Assembly: GCA_039707465.1 (NCBI GenBank)
Contig: CM077643.1
Coordinates: forward strand, 201,339,605 to 201,403,604
Source: Rhabdophis nuchalis
Lineage: Eukaryota > Chordata > Lepidosauria > Squamata > Natricidae
Reading direction: 5' to 3'
Length of the DNA stretch: 64,000 bases
Below, piece after piece: positions 44,664-56,918 of this stretch. Positions within the stretch are counted from its first letter, which is position 1. Every line of letters begins with the position of its first letter. The notes under the pieces were generated by a model that saw only the letters and a program-made list of their open reading frames with translations, was not told where the DNA came from and ran no database searches. Both the position numbers and the translations under genes were made by a program.

Positions 44664-44852
44664 GGAGTATCGACTGAAATGAACACATAATTAACATTGT
44701 GTACTGTATATATAATTTTAGAAATTTCAATCATGTATCCTTAGAGCTTTGTTTAGTATACTTTTTGTATGCTGTGTGCGTTGCCTCTTAATATGGGATA
44801 TGGTTTTAAGTTATTCATGAGCTGTATATTAATGTGGCACTCATGGTTTTTA

Positions 44853-44893
44853 AATAAAATTAGAATTATCTGTTTATACTGCCTGTTAATAAA
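44853..44893 (+). terminator. MOB4: Polyadenylation signals, MOB4
   Basis: AATAAA at 44853-44858 and again at 44888-44893, about 190-230 bases after the stop codon. Longer 3' UTR forms cannot be excluded. Confidence 0.65.
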
Positions 44894-47589
44894 TGAATTT
44901 ACAGTTCTGTAAAATTGCTGCTAAACAATCATTGGATCTTAGTCTTCAAACAATGTCCAGTTTAAACCTGAGCTTTTCATTCTAATGAAGTTGGAACTTT
45001 AGCCTTAGTTTGACACTTCAGAAGCTTGCAAGTCCATTTCATTTCTTTCTAACTTTTGTATTTTATGGAAACGATCCTTATTTAGTTTTGCTTTTGGGTG
45101 TATGCATATTTAGAACTAACCTGTTACAGTACATGTGAATTGAAATATTTGTTACTGCAGTATTAATACCAAATGGTAGCTTTTATTATGCTGCCAAAAG
45201 TATATTCTAGAGCTTTTGGTTTCTTTCTGGACTTGCCTTGCTGTATCAATGGAGGCTTCTGCATATCTACAAATAGTTATATGTCCAATCCCTTTAAGGC
45301 AAAGATTCCCTAGCTGAACTTCTCGCCAGTGGATGAAACAATGCGTGCTTTCTCCTGGCCTACAGTAAAGTTCTCTGTGGCTTATACTTGTGCATATTTA
45401 TAGTAATTGCTTACAGACTATACCTCGCATTAAACATTTATGTTAACACTACAGCAGATTGTGCCAAAATAATCTTACTCATTTGTAGGACAAGTCCCAT
45501 GTACTTGGAAAAGTTTTATCCATCATTTGCAGGTGGTTTCTATTGATCCAAATATTGCCCGAATATTATCTGTTTTGTATGCTAGTCAATGAATTTCACA
45601 ATTATGTCCCCCAATCCAACTGTATGTTCTTTACCTAGCATCTTAAGATTTGCATTAGCACTAAAGTTCAGTAAGAACTTAATGGAGTTTAAACTATTTT
45701 GAGTGCTCTAGAGCTAAATATTTTTAAAAGACAATTATAATAGGCTTCTATACATTGGATGTATATGAATACAGAAATCTAAAAGCACTAGGACTGTTCA
45801 GTCAAGTTTGGTTTGATGTTTTAACTTTTGGGAATTGAAGGCTGATCCTTATCAAAGATGTCCCTCTATTTGTTGAAATAGGTTTGTTTGGCCCTTATGT
45901 GGTCAAACTAGTTTATTTCCTACTATTCATAACTTGGTTTCAGAGCACATAATGTTCTTGCCTTAATTGCATATGAATTGGTCCCATAGAGTATCAAGAT
46001 TGCTGCTCTAATAGAAAAGGAATCTTTTAAAAAGATACTTGGATACTTCATAGCAGATGATGGACACTTTGAGTGAGATTGTGCTAGAGGCATATTCTTA
46101 GAAGTTGAAAGTTTTTCACTGGACTGACAGATTTGGCTTCTTCAACTGCTTTTATTATCTATTTTGGAATGGTTTTAATGGTTAACAGGGTCATCACATC
46201 AGATGGTTCTTAGCAACAGCAATTATTACACCCATGTGTAATTTGGTTAGAACATGTGGTTGAGTTACATTTCAGGGGTTACAAGACGCAGTTGGCATTC
46301 TTTATTTGAATGTAGCCTCCCCTAGTTAACAGACAAATGTCAGCAAGCATTAATTTTGAGGCTGCAATAAAATCTTAACATGTCTCCCTCTTCCAACACA
46401 TGCCTTTGGGGGGGGGGGGGGGGACTGATTTTGATCTTAATAAATCTGATTTGTCTGCACTATAATCAAAGTTCTGTAAATGGCCTACAACTACATTTAA
46501 GTTTCTTAATGCTGTTGACTTAAGTACCTCTAATGTGTGTGCACATGTGCCTGCCTGATACTATAGAACTTCATTAAGCTTAAGTGAACTATTGAATTTG
46601 TATGCTAAATATATTGAGGGTTTAACTTACATTCTGCATTATAGGGAAACTGAGCTATGTTTGTCTTTTGAAATACTTTGTAAAAAGTAGAGGTTGCAAT
46701 TAAAATTTTTCTTTTTCCAAAAAAATTTGGGCTGCAAAATGATGGTTACCTTTGTTAAGAGCATTCAGATGTCAAAAAAGTATGGTACTCCACACTAAGT
46801 CCTATGTTCTGCTTGTAACATATGAGAGTGATGTCTTATTAGCTGGGTGAAATGTTTAGCAAACTTTAAGCTGAAAGCATGTTAAGTCTTTTGAAAGCTA
46901 AGAAAATACATTTCTGAGACAAAAGCATTTACACTGGAGTATTAAGGTCAGTTTGAGTAATACCAATTCTGAATTGTGAATATTGAAGATGATTCAACAA
47001 TGCAAAATATGCTTTCTATGTCATTGAAGCAATGCATAAGACCTATTATAATTTTCCATGGAGCTAAATGAGGCCAAGAGCACATGTGATTTAATAACCT
47101 AAGACAATCTAAAGAGCAGAAAAAGTAATAACTTTTATTGCTAGTATAACTCATTAAGTCAAATGAATAACCCTCTTGATTCAAACTAATACGAATATTA
47201 ATAGGTAGTTAATATTTCCAATATTTCAGTTCTGGTGCTTGCTACTACAGTCAAAGAGGTAAGATGTTTCTGTATGTGCAGAACATGTTTATGAACAGGT
47301 TTTATTAAAGCTACTTAAAAGGCTTGAAGATCAGTGGTTCTCTAGTGCGCTGTTTAGAATGGGTTGATTTCGGTCTGCTTGCCCAGGAAGAACATTGCTA
47401 ATTGTTGTTACGTTCAACTTGTAGCAATACTTTCTGAGGTAAAAGAATACTTGTAAGAGGGAACATGATTCATCTGGCTATCAGGCAGCATTTTAAAATA
47501 AAGCTGTAAAGCACCTTTTTATATGCATATGGTAATGAAGAAAACAATATTGATTTTGACCAGTTTTTAAATAATTGCTATGAGACCAG
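44894..47589. other. MOB4-RFTN2 interval, unique
   Basis: AT-rich sequence with no supported gene; it may include a long MOB4 3' UTR. A 15-base G run lies at about 46409-46423. Confidence 0.5.
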
Positions 47590-48190
47590 TATTGGCTTCT
47601 GGGTGCAATTCAAGGTGCTGGTAATCTGTCAGTCCCCTCCACAAAACAACAACAACAACAACACACCAAGAAAGACGTTATTTCTGAGTAGTTTTCTGTA
47701 TTGTTCTGTCTATTGTTATAGACAGAAATCTTGCTAAACTAAAGCAACACATTATTATAGACAATTTTTACCCTCTTCTGACAGAGTCCAGGCTTTGCTG
47801 CCTCTTTGGGCTGCATCCCGTGTATTGTACATTCCACATCATTTTTAAAGTCCTTTATGGCTTAGTTACCTAAGGGACAGTCTTCTCTCAATTGTTTTTA
47901 CCAGTCCAATTTGTTCTGGTAGGTTGGGTCTGTTACAGGTCTAGTTAGCTAAGGGGTGTCGGGTGATGGGGACTGGGAGACATGCCTTCTCTGCTGTAGC
48001 CTCTGCTTTCTAGAATATTCTTCCTTCAGAGATCAGAATGACTCCAACCCTGTTGGTTGCTACTCAGCAACCATGTATATTTATTTTGTATTGTTTTAAA
48101 ATTGCTTTACATTTTATGATTAGGCCTCCCAAAATCACTCATTTTGATGGGCGCCTATTGAAATCAAATACAACTAAATAAATAAATACC
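47590..48190 (+). mobile_element. Old L2/CR1-type LINE 3' remnant
   Basis: TGGGTGCAATTCAAGGTGCT at the left corresponds to the conserved W-x-x-F-K-V-L segment, ATGCCTTCTCTGCTGTAGCC to the FS-A segment, and TAGAATATTCTTCC to the LWN segment. TGGGCGCCTATTGAAAT and an AATAAATAAATA tail close it. All frames are broken. Confidence 0.6.
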
Positions 48191-50488
48191 CAGAATGTTT
48201 GAAACCTAGTGCTGTAATTATGCCATTATAGACTTAAAGGATAGGGTGATCTTTAGGTGGTAATTGTTTCAAAATAATTTTAACCTCATAGTGAACCCCA
48301 TTTCAGATTCTTCAGTCTTCCCTTAACAGACAGTTGAGCTGTTTCCAATTGGAGAAAATGTAAGGCAATTTTGAGAACTTTTGGAATTTAAAATACAGTA
48401 TACATTTTAGGTGAACCATAAAATACTTGCTGTGCAGGGACACTTACTTTCACAAAATAGCTTCCAAAGTTGAGCATGGTGAAACTATTCCAAAACAAAA
48501 AGAAGTGTTATTGAGTGCCAGCTGATGATATCTTGGTCACTTCCTCTTGCTTGACTGCAGCAGTTAAGAATTATTCTTATCTCAAGGCCAAAAACACCTC
48601 TCTTCAGACTTCTAAGGAAATGAGAAATATGAACCTGCAATGAACACACTACTTGCTAAGTTCTTTTGTAGTTTTTGTTTTCTTCCTATATTTCTAGTAG
48701 AACCCAATGTTTTCCTCCTTAAGGTTTAATACTGTCCCCAATTAAGCCTGTATTTCTAGATATTAGAAATACTACTACTCAGCATAGTGGGATTTAATTT
48801 TGAGCAATTATAAATAAGATTATAGTTTTATTTAAAATATCTGCAGATTAAATGATGAAAACAATATATTGTTACTGGATTAGGAGTGATCATAAAGATA
48901 CTTCTGGAAACAGACTTCATAATAGTGGCGAATGTCTGTACCTCGGGTGTAGGATGAGGTGAAGGTTCGTTCTCCGACCAACCCACAAGCTCGGAAAACA
49001 AACCTTCACCCTCACAGACTTATAAGCTGTTTACTTGGATGCTCTGGTATAAAGGAATGTCTTAACTGTTCTACCTTCAAATTTGTAATTGCCATGCAAA
49101 ATTTCAATCTTAATCCTAACGTTGGATTTGTGATACTGTAACATTCACTTGTGCAGTTTGATGATAGAAATGGAGCAGTATATTTTAAAGCAACATTTGG
49201 TCCTCAACATTCTGACCATGCCAGCTGAGGTTCATGTGGAGGTTTAGATGAATGTTTGGCATAGTGGCACTCTGCCTAAAGCATATGTCCACTCAGGAAC
49301 ATTTTAATCTCCTAATTTAACACAGTTGGGGATTCAGCTGTAAGCATTTGCTGAAAAAAAGAATATGGTCTAATCCTGGAATGAGCAGCTGACTCTGGCT
49401 ATGTCAGACAAATTCCTACTCAGTGATTACAGCAGCAGATGGCCAGGAGTATAGGAAAGACTGGAATTTGTCCACCTGTTTTCAAAGTGGTCCTATTGGA
49501 AAACAGAGATCATTGTGAATTTTTCTCAGATCTAATATCAGGACAAGGATACATGGTCGTCTTTCAATGAAGCAAGTTCCTTGATTAGGCTATCATTTAT
49601 TCAGATATAATAAAATAGCAGAAGTAAATTGAAAATGTTAAGCAGTAAAGGGGCTGATAGGTAGTGTCCAGAGCACAGAGAAGTCATGTAATTTTCTTCC
49701 CTGGTGTATTTCCAAGGAAAATTCCTTGAGGATTCATACAGACAAAATACCCCATTTATAGCAGCATTTAAATTCCCTTTCTGCCTGCTGTGGTCATTTT
49801 TCCTTCCCCAGACCGAAGCAATACATGATCTTCTTTTTAAAAATGCAGTCAGATATGAAAAAATACATGTAACATTAATAATCAGTTTTATAGAATAGCA
49901 CTCTCATGCCTTCCCAGGACAGAATCTAAAGCTTTATTTCTTCAACTTCTCAACAATCTCATGTTACAAAGCATTCACAAATATTTCAGCAAAAGGTTTT
50001 ATGATCATCATTTGAATTTTAGTATTTTAAAAACTATGAGAGTAAAAGTGAAGCTCAGTAATGACACGGTTGTTTATAAACCATTTAATTTATTCTTAAT
50101 CCTTGTTATGTTTATAACAGCGTAATAGTAATATTGCATCATATTGTCACACTGTAGAAAAGGTTATGCTTTCCAACAGGGCAAAAGTCAACAACTCATC
50201 TATAGCTGTTTCCTTTCCAGTTCCCAGGAAGATTGCAAAGAAAGCCACCAGCAGTTTATAGCATTGTTCTAGGAATGTAACATACCAATACAATTGACCT
50301 AATGTACAAGTTAATAATTCTATAAATGCAGTAGAAATAGTTCCATCGATTCCTCAACGCAGTTGGCAAAATGACTCCAACATATACCTATTTGGCTGAG
50401 GAAACAAACAATTCTGCCTATGCATATTAATAAAATATTACATTTTTACATTAAAAATACCTATAAGTTCCTCTTAGTAATTTTCTGG
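48191..50488. other. Downstream flank and 3' UTR of RFTN2
   Basis: AT-rich. It contains a hairpin at 48955-49013 (GAGGTGAAGGTTCGTTCTCC against GGAAAACAAACCTTCACCCTC). The part next to 50488 should be the 3' UTR of the minus-strand raftlin gene; its end is not set. Confidence 0.5.
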
Positions 50489-50846
50489 TCACATACAAGT
50501 AACTTGAGTGACTCCATCTTCTTGGTCAAACTGTCCTTCCTCCAGTTCTCTAAGCATGCCATCGCTGCTCTTGAATGCAGGGAAGCTTCCATACTGGGCA
50601 GGTTCATCCTTGGGCCAACACTGTGGAGCAGGTGCTATATGGAATTCCTTTGTAGGTTGCATGTGCTGGACAGGCTCAAAAGTAGCTGTGTCTGATCCAA
50701 CTTTTTCACTTCTTATGTTCAACTTTTCTTCTCCAAATTGCTTAGTAGTTTTTTTCTGAAATAAAAGAATTTATAATTGATATAGGCAGGGATCATTCTG
50801 AATATGAGCTGGGATTTTAGAATGGCTGGGTAGAAGTTGAATTTAG

Positions 50847-50897
<51 letters not shown>

Positions 50898-53741
50898 GCT
50901 GTTTTTACAAAGCAAGCTTTGACATCTATTGTGTATTTCTACAATCAAATCCAATTATGGGATGTAGTTCCTTATCCCTGTCTTCATAATTATGTATAGC
51001 CAGCACAGAGCCCTGCCAAGTTCCCAGGAGATTGAAAAGATTTTAGATGTTAAATAGAGAGGATTCTGCCAATGTCTGCACAGCATTCCTATCCTGTATT
51101 TGGAATCAAGCATCAATTTAACAGGCTATAAATCTGGCACTCCAGCATAGAAATCCAAGTGCTACTGGATCCTTAACCTAGTCCTGTTTTGTATACATTA
51201 AACAACGCTTGTTCTCATTTTGACCTAGCAATTGTATTTGCCAAGAGGTAACTTATTAGAAGGATTTTTAAATAAAACTCTAAATTAAGCGTCCAGTGTT
51301 AGTATACAGTGTAAAGATTTTTTTCATAGTGAGCTTGATTCCTAGTGACTTCATGTCCATACTACTTTATTACCAATTTTACAGGCTTTGTGAGATGTTT
51401 TTCAATTTCTCTGTTTAGGATACAGCCTTGGGATTCCCTAATAATCTCTTGTCCCGTCCAAGAATAAATCAGGGTTGATGCTGTTTAGGGTCTGATCCAA
51501 GACAAGGTTGGCTAGGTCATGCTACTTCCTGAGCTACTGCTGTACAAGGTTTTCAAACAGTATTCTTGTTCATTCCAAGTTATTTTAGCCAACCCTTCCT
51601 TTTTTTGCATTAAATAAAGTCTGAATTGGAAAATGTTTTTGAATTGCACATCACAACACCCGTGATTTATAATTAAACAGCATAATTATACATAGATATT
51701 TTTAAAAGTAAAATAGCAACTTTGATGATGATTGTACCCTCAAACAATTTAAATCTAAAATGATAAATTTAAATTTTGATGCATCCAAATAGGAATGCAT
51801 TTATGTTTTTCAGTTTAAATATTTGATTCCTAGTCTTATGGATAATTTTTTTAACCTTTTAGCTTTTAAAATACAGTTTCCAAAGGCCACAATTTTGTAT
51901 ATTTAGTATTACTAACTGGAACTGAAATACTAACCCCCAAATGTCTTGACCAAATGTTTTTAATGGTCCTTCTTTAATCTCCTGTTATTATTATAATACA
52001 ATTAATTCAATGACTTAGAAGCAAATATTTCTGTAAGAAATAACTTATCAATTAATACATTGAGTAGTACAATATTATAGATTTATAAACTTGTTTTAAT
52101 CAACTAGTTTTTTTTTTACGGTGGTTACTGTATGATTAATGTATCATATTTTTAATCCAATTATTTAAAGTTTAGTCTCAGCACTGAAAATAAATTGAGA
52201 CAATTGCAATGTGATATTGCTCAGCAAATCAAAACATTTGTTTATTTAGAATCGTGGTGGTGCAGTGGTTAGAATGCAATATTACAACTAACTCTGCATT
52301 ATACTCCCAGGAGGTCAATCCTGACCTGCTCAAGGTTGATTCAACCTTTTCTTCTGAGGTTGTAAAATGAGGGCCCACATTGTTGGGGCCAATGTGTAAA
52401 CTGCCAGAGAGTGCTGTAAAACACTGTGAAGCAGTGTTTAAGTGCTCTTGCTATAAATTAAAACTAATTAGAAAGAAAAAAAGGAATGTCATTGAGACAT
52501 TCTAAGAATAAAAATTTCTGAAAATCTTTATGTATTTCTTTTCTGAAACAATGGATTTGGTCTACAATACTGGTATGTGAACTGCTTTCCTGTCCCTTCC
52601 ATCTGTTTTAATTTCCTTCGCTCCCACCCCAAGAAATATAATTTTAAAATCAGGAGAAAGAAAATTTTTTAAGAGATGCAGGCCTCCTTCATGAAACAGA
52701 CTGCTTTTCTGCCCTTGCTTAGCATAATAGCTCACCCTCTTCAGGGGAGCCTTTCAAAAGAAGTTTGAGAAGGGAGGGGGCTGCCCTGGGGAAGTGATTA
52801 CTGAAATGAATGAATGGCTCTAAGAATTTAAGACATGCTTACCCTGCATTTGCAAAATGCAAGCTCTTAAAAATGGATTCTGCTAAACTTTCTCATATTC
52901 AGTTTTCATACAGACTAAGTATGAAAACATGCCATCAACTTGTATTCCAACCCCTCCCCCCTTTTAAACATTTTCAGACTTTAGGCATTTTTAGTAGCTT
53001 GTGCCAAGACTGCTTTAGGAAAGAAAAGAGAAAAAATGAGCAAAGAAAACAATTGATCATTAACAGTCCTTTGTGGCTATTTCCTTTGATCCTTTTTTCT
53101 TTCATGAGATAAACTAACAACGCCAAATCTCAAAATACAATATTCATTCTATAGGCAACTTGGCTTCCTAAAAGATTTAAAGGGATGGGATTGGATGTGG
53201 CAATACAGACAACAGAGAAATATGCAGCGAGATGCCTTGTAAGAAAAAAAATAAATCAGTTCTTGAACCTTAGGTCTCTATACAGAAAGCGTGACTGCAA
53301 GCCAGAAATAAAACAGTTATTAGTTTCACCACATCCTGCTAAAAAAGCTGAATAATGGACAGTATGCATAAGGAAACGGGCAAAAGATCACCCAAGGACA
53401 TTACTTTGGCAAAGTATTCTGAATCTTTCATTTTCAATGTCCTTTTTATCTCACAAGGAAATGGATAACCATTTGTCAAATAGCTCATCCTAGTAATTGC
53501 ATAACTACACAATGCGCTCTTTATAATGGTGTGGAAAAAAGAAGTGCTTTCAGTAATAATAGAGTTCTTTCACATATTGTCATATAGGTGTTGCAGACTT
53601 CAGGGGCATGCCTAAGAGCTTCAGATGGTTTTGCAGGGATTATTTCAGATGGTTATTCTTACCTCAGGTATCTGGACAGCTGGGTTCCCCATAGCTGGCC
53701 GCTGAAGGAAAACAACTTGCTTAGTGGCTAGATTGCCTTCA
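50489..53741 (-). CDS. RFTN2: RFTN2 (raftlin-2), last two exons
   Basis: Two minus-strand exons: 53741-53663 (79 bp; EGNLATKQVVFLQRPAMGN and PAVQIPE) and 50755-50489 (267 bp; KKTTKQFGEEKLNIRS through GQFDQEDGVTQVTCM and a TGA at 50491-50489). The junction is in phase, and both acceptors and the donor are consensus (donor GTAAGA). Raftlins are acylated lipid-raft proteins of the plasma membrane involved in B-cell and TLR signalling. The position right after MOB4 and the minus orientation match RFTN2 in human, and the TKQVVFLQRP and DGVTQVTCM segments look like the raftlin C-terminus from memory. Upstream exons are beyond the window or not recognised. RFTN1 is the alternative paralogue, less likely by synteny. 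Confidence 0.75.
50849..50895. repeat. (CA)n microsatellite
   Basis: About 22 CA units in the last RFTN2 intron. Confidence 0.95.
50896..52248. other. RFTN2 intron, no recognised element
   Basis: AT-rich plain intron sequence. Confidence 0.5.
52249..52458 (+). mobile_element. tRNA-derived SINE, Sauria-like
   Basis: GTGGTGGTGCAGTGGTTAGA (A-box region), GGAGGTCAATCCTGACC (B-box region), AAATGAGGGCCCACATTGTT, then GAGAGTGCTGTAAAACACTG and TGAAGCAGTGTTTAAGTGCT as the Bov-B-like tail. The structure is complete though mutated. Confidence 0.7.
52459..53662. other. RFTN2 intron, no recognised element
   Basis: Plain intron up to the donor of exon 53663-53741 (minus strand). Confidence 0.5.
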
Positions 53742-54303
53742 CTGAAACATGAAAGAAACTGTTTTTAAAATTCTGTCTTTCTCTGGTTTTGTTCATATAC
53801 AATTCTACAGTATTCACTGGAATTAATGAGGCTGAAACTGGACCATATTTTATTAGTGAGGTACCACATACAATAAACATACTTGTGCATGTATTTAACA
53901 CATTTGTTTATATATTGCCTTCCTTTTAGCATCCATCAAAAAAGACAGTACTCCTTTTGGTCACAGCAGATTCAATCGTATGCTGTTTCAGCAAGGGAGG
54001 AATCTCATATGCCGTCAGGGCCTGTTCTCAGGGGCCACTTCATTCTCAATGCTAAATGTTGTAGCTTATGGTTTTCTTTATACATTGTTCTAAAACAATC
54101 TCCCCCTTAAGTTGTTTAAGTCAGCTGTCACCCCATCATATTTTATTTTTTCTGGAATAATTGAGGATGAAATGTCCCATACAAATTTTTTTATAGAACA
54201 TCAATATATTATATTCATGAAATTACTGACTATGAAATTACTGACTATATTTAAAAGAAATGTACTAGCAAGATTTATTCAGAGGCAATGCAGCCCTAAA
54301 ATT

Positions 54304-54315
54304 GCCTTATCTTTC
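54304..54315. repeat. Target-site duplication, left copy
   Basis: GCCTTATCTTTC, identical to 56321-56332. The pair brackets the L1-derived insertion and fixes its ends. Confidence 0.9.
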
Positions 54316-54610
54316 TTTCTTTTTTTTCCTTTTTTTTTTATTGAAAAAGTTTTATTGGTTTTACATTTTTCTATAGGGTAGGGTAAGGGATACAAAGAAA
54401 TTTTGAGAGCATTCACATCAGAGTCGTCGGCCCTTCCGAGACCTCAAAATACACAATAAAAAGATAACAAAAAAAAAAAAGCATTTTTCATAACACTACA
54501 AGGTAAAAGCAAGTACATATACCTAAATTCTCAATTCCATGCTGTCAGACATTTACAAAAAATCCAGATACAGATATTATGCAAAATTGTTCAGAAAAAT
54601 CAAGGCAAAG

Positions 54611-55486
54611 TTATTTTTTCGATCTAAGTCTCTTGGCTATTGTATCTTCTTTTTCTCCTCCCTGGCCCCGAGCGGGCGGGGCCGTGGCCCCCTCCGTCCC
54701 CCCTGGATCTTCCCCCAGGGCAGAGGAATATTTTTTAAGAAAGGCTTCCGCCTCAGCAACTGTTTTAATCCTCATTCTTCCTCCTTCCCAGAACACCAGC
54801 ATCCCTTCGGGTGTCACCCACTTGAACCAAATCCCATGATCAAATAAAATTTTAGACAAGAAGGAAAATTTCCTCCTTGCTTCTCGAATCTTTCTAGGAA
54901 TCTGCTTCAAGATAGTGACCGTTTTTTGTTGGTAAATTAAAGGGTTCTCTCTCTGCGCCCTCAGGATTTCCTCTCTGGTTGACCTTCTAACAAATTTCAC
55001 ATGTATCTCTCTAGGCACTTCATTTATCCTGGCATATGCTGAGTTAATTCTATAGGCTAGGTCAATGTCCCCCCTGATCTCATCTTTAGGTTTTTGTAAA
55101 TAGTCTGCTAAAATTGTGCTCATAAAATCAGGGAGGCATTCACCAGATTCCTCAAGAACGTTCTGAAATCTCAAAAAATATGTCATTCTTTCCATATCAA
55201 TCCTAGACACATGCCCATCTGTTTCCCCAACCTCTTTAGTAACATTTTTAATCTCTCCCTTAACCCCCACCAACCCCCCTTCCAATTCTTCGGTCTTCTG
55301 TGTGTTTTCCAGCACTTGCTTCCTTGTGTCCAATAGCTCCTTCTTGAAATTGATGTTTTCAGCCCTCTGGGCCTGAATTTCGTTTACCAAAGTTTGTATA
55401 ACAGTTTCAAGAGAAGCCATCCGTTGTTCTAAACTTGTCAGTGCTGTTTCGTGAGACATCTTAACTGTTAGAGTCAGTGCCACCAA
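54611..55486 (-). CDS. L1 ORF1p-like RNA-binding protein, intact
   Basis: An open frame of 291 residues. Residues about 10-100 form a heptad-rich coiled coil (LEQRMASLETVIQTLVNEIQ and following), the trimerisation region of L1 ORF1p. Next is the RRM-like region (MERMTYFLRFQNVLEE, then LAYRIN) and the C-terminal domain (VPREIHVKFVRRSTREEIL, PEGMLVFWEG). The tail is glycine-rich and basic. Human ORF1p is 338 residues, so this is somewhat short. No stop or frameshift was seen, which suggests a young insertion. The first in-frame ATG was taken; MSHETAL nine codons later is an equally plausible start. Confidence 0.85.
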   Translation of the reverse strand: MVALTLTVKMSHETALTSLEQRMASLETVIQTLVNEIQAQRAENINFKKELLDTRKQVLENTQKTEELEGGLVGVKGEIKNVTKEVGETDGHVSRIDMERMTYFLRFQNVLEESGECLPDFMSTILADYLQKPKDEIRGDIDLAYRINSAYARINEVPREIHVKFVRRSTREEILRAQRENPLIYQQKTVTILKQIPRKIREARRKFSFLSKILFDHGIWFKWVTPEGMLVFWEGGRMRIKTVAEAEAFLKKYSSALGEDPGGTEGATAPPARGQGGEKEDTIAKRLRSKK

Positions 55487-56320
55487 AATGGCGTTTTCAG
55501 GGTGGGGTTGGTGAGACTAACCGGGAGCCAAAAGTTCAGATCAAGGTTGAAACGTTGTAAAATTCAGGAACCAAGAGAGAGACAATTTTCCAGCTCAATA
55601 GTTATAATAGCGAAGGTAATCCAGAAAGGAATCACAAATCCAACAAGAAAAAAATTCTTCATTAATATCCAGAGAGAGTCCCAATTGTAAAGAGACGCTG
55701 GGAATTTTCCATAGTTAAAATAGTCAGGCAGGGACAAAGAAAAGCCACTTTCCACCGCCCATCTCAGAGCCCAGAGGAGAAAGTAGAAAAATAAATTTTT
55801 TTTAACAAGCCAGACCTAGAAACAATGTTGCAAGTAGCCGCATACCACTTTCCCTTGTTAGAGACAGTCCGGATTGAAGATTTCCACTTTCTCTTCCAGA
55901 GAAGCCATTTTTAAGTGCCGCTTAAGTCCGAGGTTTTTTTTTTAAAAACAAACACCCCCCTCCCAGTCCGTTCAGCCTGGCTGGCAGCAAAGAAAAAAAG
56001 TCTTTTTAAACTCACTCTCCCTCGCAGCTGAAGCCTCGGCAAGCCTTCCGATCTCTTCCGCTCAGCCCTCTACATTGAAGTGAATGGCGCCGACAGCCGT
56101 TGGCGAAGGGAGAACCCCCCGCAGCATGTTCCTCCTCACCTAGGTCGCGGAGGGGATCGCTCTCCCCACCGCCGTGAGGAGAAACGTCTCCTCCGAGCCG
56201 ACCCTACGGGAGACCTCCGGTAACCGGAGTGTCTCGCCCCCGTGGGGGGGCAGAAAAGGCAACAAAGCGGCGAGCGAGCCCCAGGCTCGCCCGTCGCCGC
56301 TGGAGCCGGAACCGGAAGCC
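55487..56320 (-). promoter_or_regulatory. CpG-rich 5' UTR / internal promoter of the L1-derived element
   Basis: Strongly GC- and CpG-rich toward the right end (56000-56320), including CCGGTTCCGGCTCC-type sequence. This is as expected for an L1 internal pol II promoter. No protein is supported in it. Confidence 0.65.
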
Positions 56321-56332
56321 GCCTTATCTTTC
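56321..56332. repeat. Target-site duplication, right copy
   Basis: GCCTTATCTTTC, partner of 54304-54315. Confidence 0.9.
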
Positions 56333-56524
56333 AATGCATGAACAGCTGGTCATGCCCAAATTTGTTACATCTGTTAATGTAAATAGTACTTATTTGGCTT
56401 TCCCTAACAGTAATGTGCCCAAGTCATATTTGACCTTGGAAATAATGATCTGTATTGATGAGTATTTTAAAGCAGCACTTTTGTTTTCATTAGCTTTTTT
56501 AATTTCATAAACATGACACATAAC

Positions 56525-56918
56525 CATATTTTTGGACCATAAGATGCACCAGAGTATAACACGCACCATGATTTTGAAGAGGTAAATGAAAAAAAAAAGA
56601 TTTTGCACTCTGCAGGCCTCCCAAATCCTCTGCAAAAAAGGGGGTGCATGCAGAGGCTTTGGGAGGCTTGTAGAGTGCTCCTGGAGGATGGAGGGCCACC
56701 AAAAGCGAGCAAATACGGTCCTTTGTTTTGCTCATTTTTGCTCTCTCCAGCCCCCAGGAGCATTTTGCAGGCCTCCCAAACCCTCTGCACATCCATTTTT
56801 GCAAATGGAGCAGGGTTTTGGGAGGCCAAAAATGCTGTATTCAGTATACAAGACGCATCCAGATTTTCACCCTTTTTTTGGGGGGGGGGAAGGTGCATCT
56901 TATACTACGAAAAATATG
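56525..56918. mobile_element. MITE with long inverted termini
   Basis: CATATTTTTGGACCATAAGA at the left and TCTTATACTACGAAAAATATG at the right are inverted ends (about 27 bases with mismatches), continuing into GATGCACC / GGTGCATC. The interior has inverted blocks GGCCTCCCAAA and TTTGGGAGG around CAAAATGCTCC, so it is itself a foldback. It is a common squamate DNA element whose superfamily I did not fix. Confidence 0.7.

Larger units (their letters stand above)
54316..56320 (-). mobile_element. Complete ORF1-only L1-derived element (HAL1-like)
   Basis: A 2.0-kb insertion on the minus strand with a 12-bp target duplication on both sides. It starts (right end) GGCTTCCGGTTCCGGCTCC, has a CpG-rich 5' UTR (56320 to about 55487), one intact ORF1 (55486-54611), a short 3' UTR with AATAAA signals near 54340-54350, and a poly-A tail (T run 54316-54340 on the + strand). 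There is no ORF2 at all. Mammalian HAL1 elements have this plan. A simple L1 with internal ORF2 deletion is the alternative. It lies in an RFTN2 intron, in the same direction as the gene. Confidence 0.88.

Noticed and set aside
46409..46423. G runs as regulatory G-quadruplexes
   Set aside because: Single uninterrupted homopolymers here and at 31.6 kb occur in AT-rich or repeat-derived DNA with no gene context to support a role.
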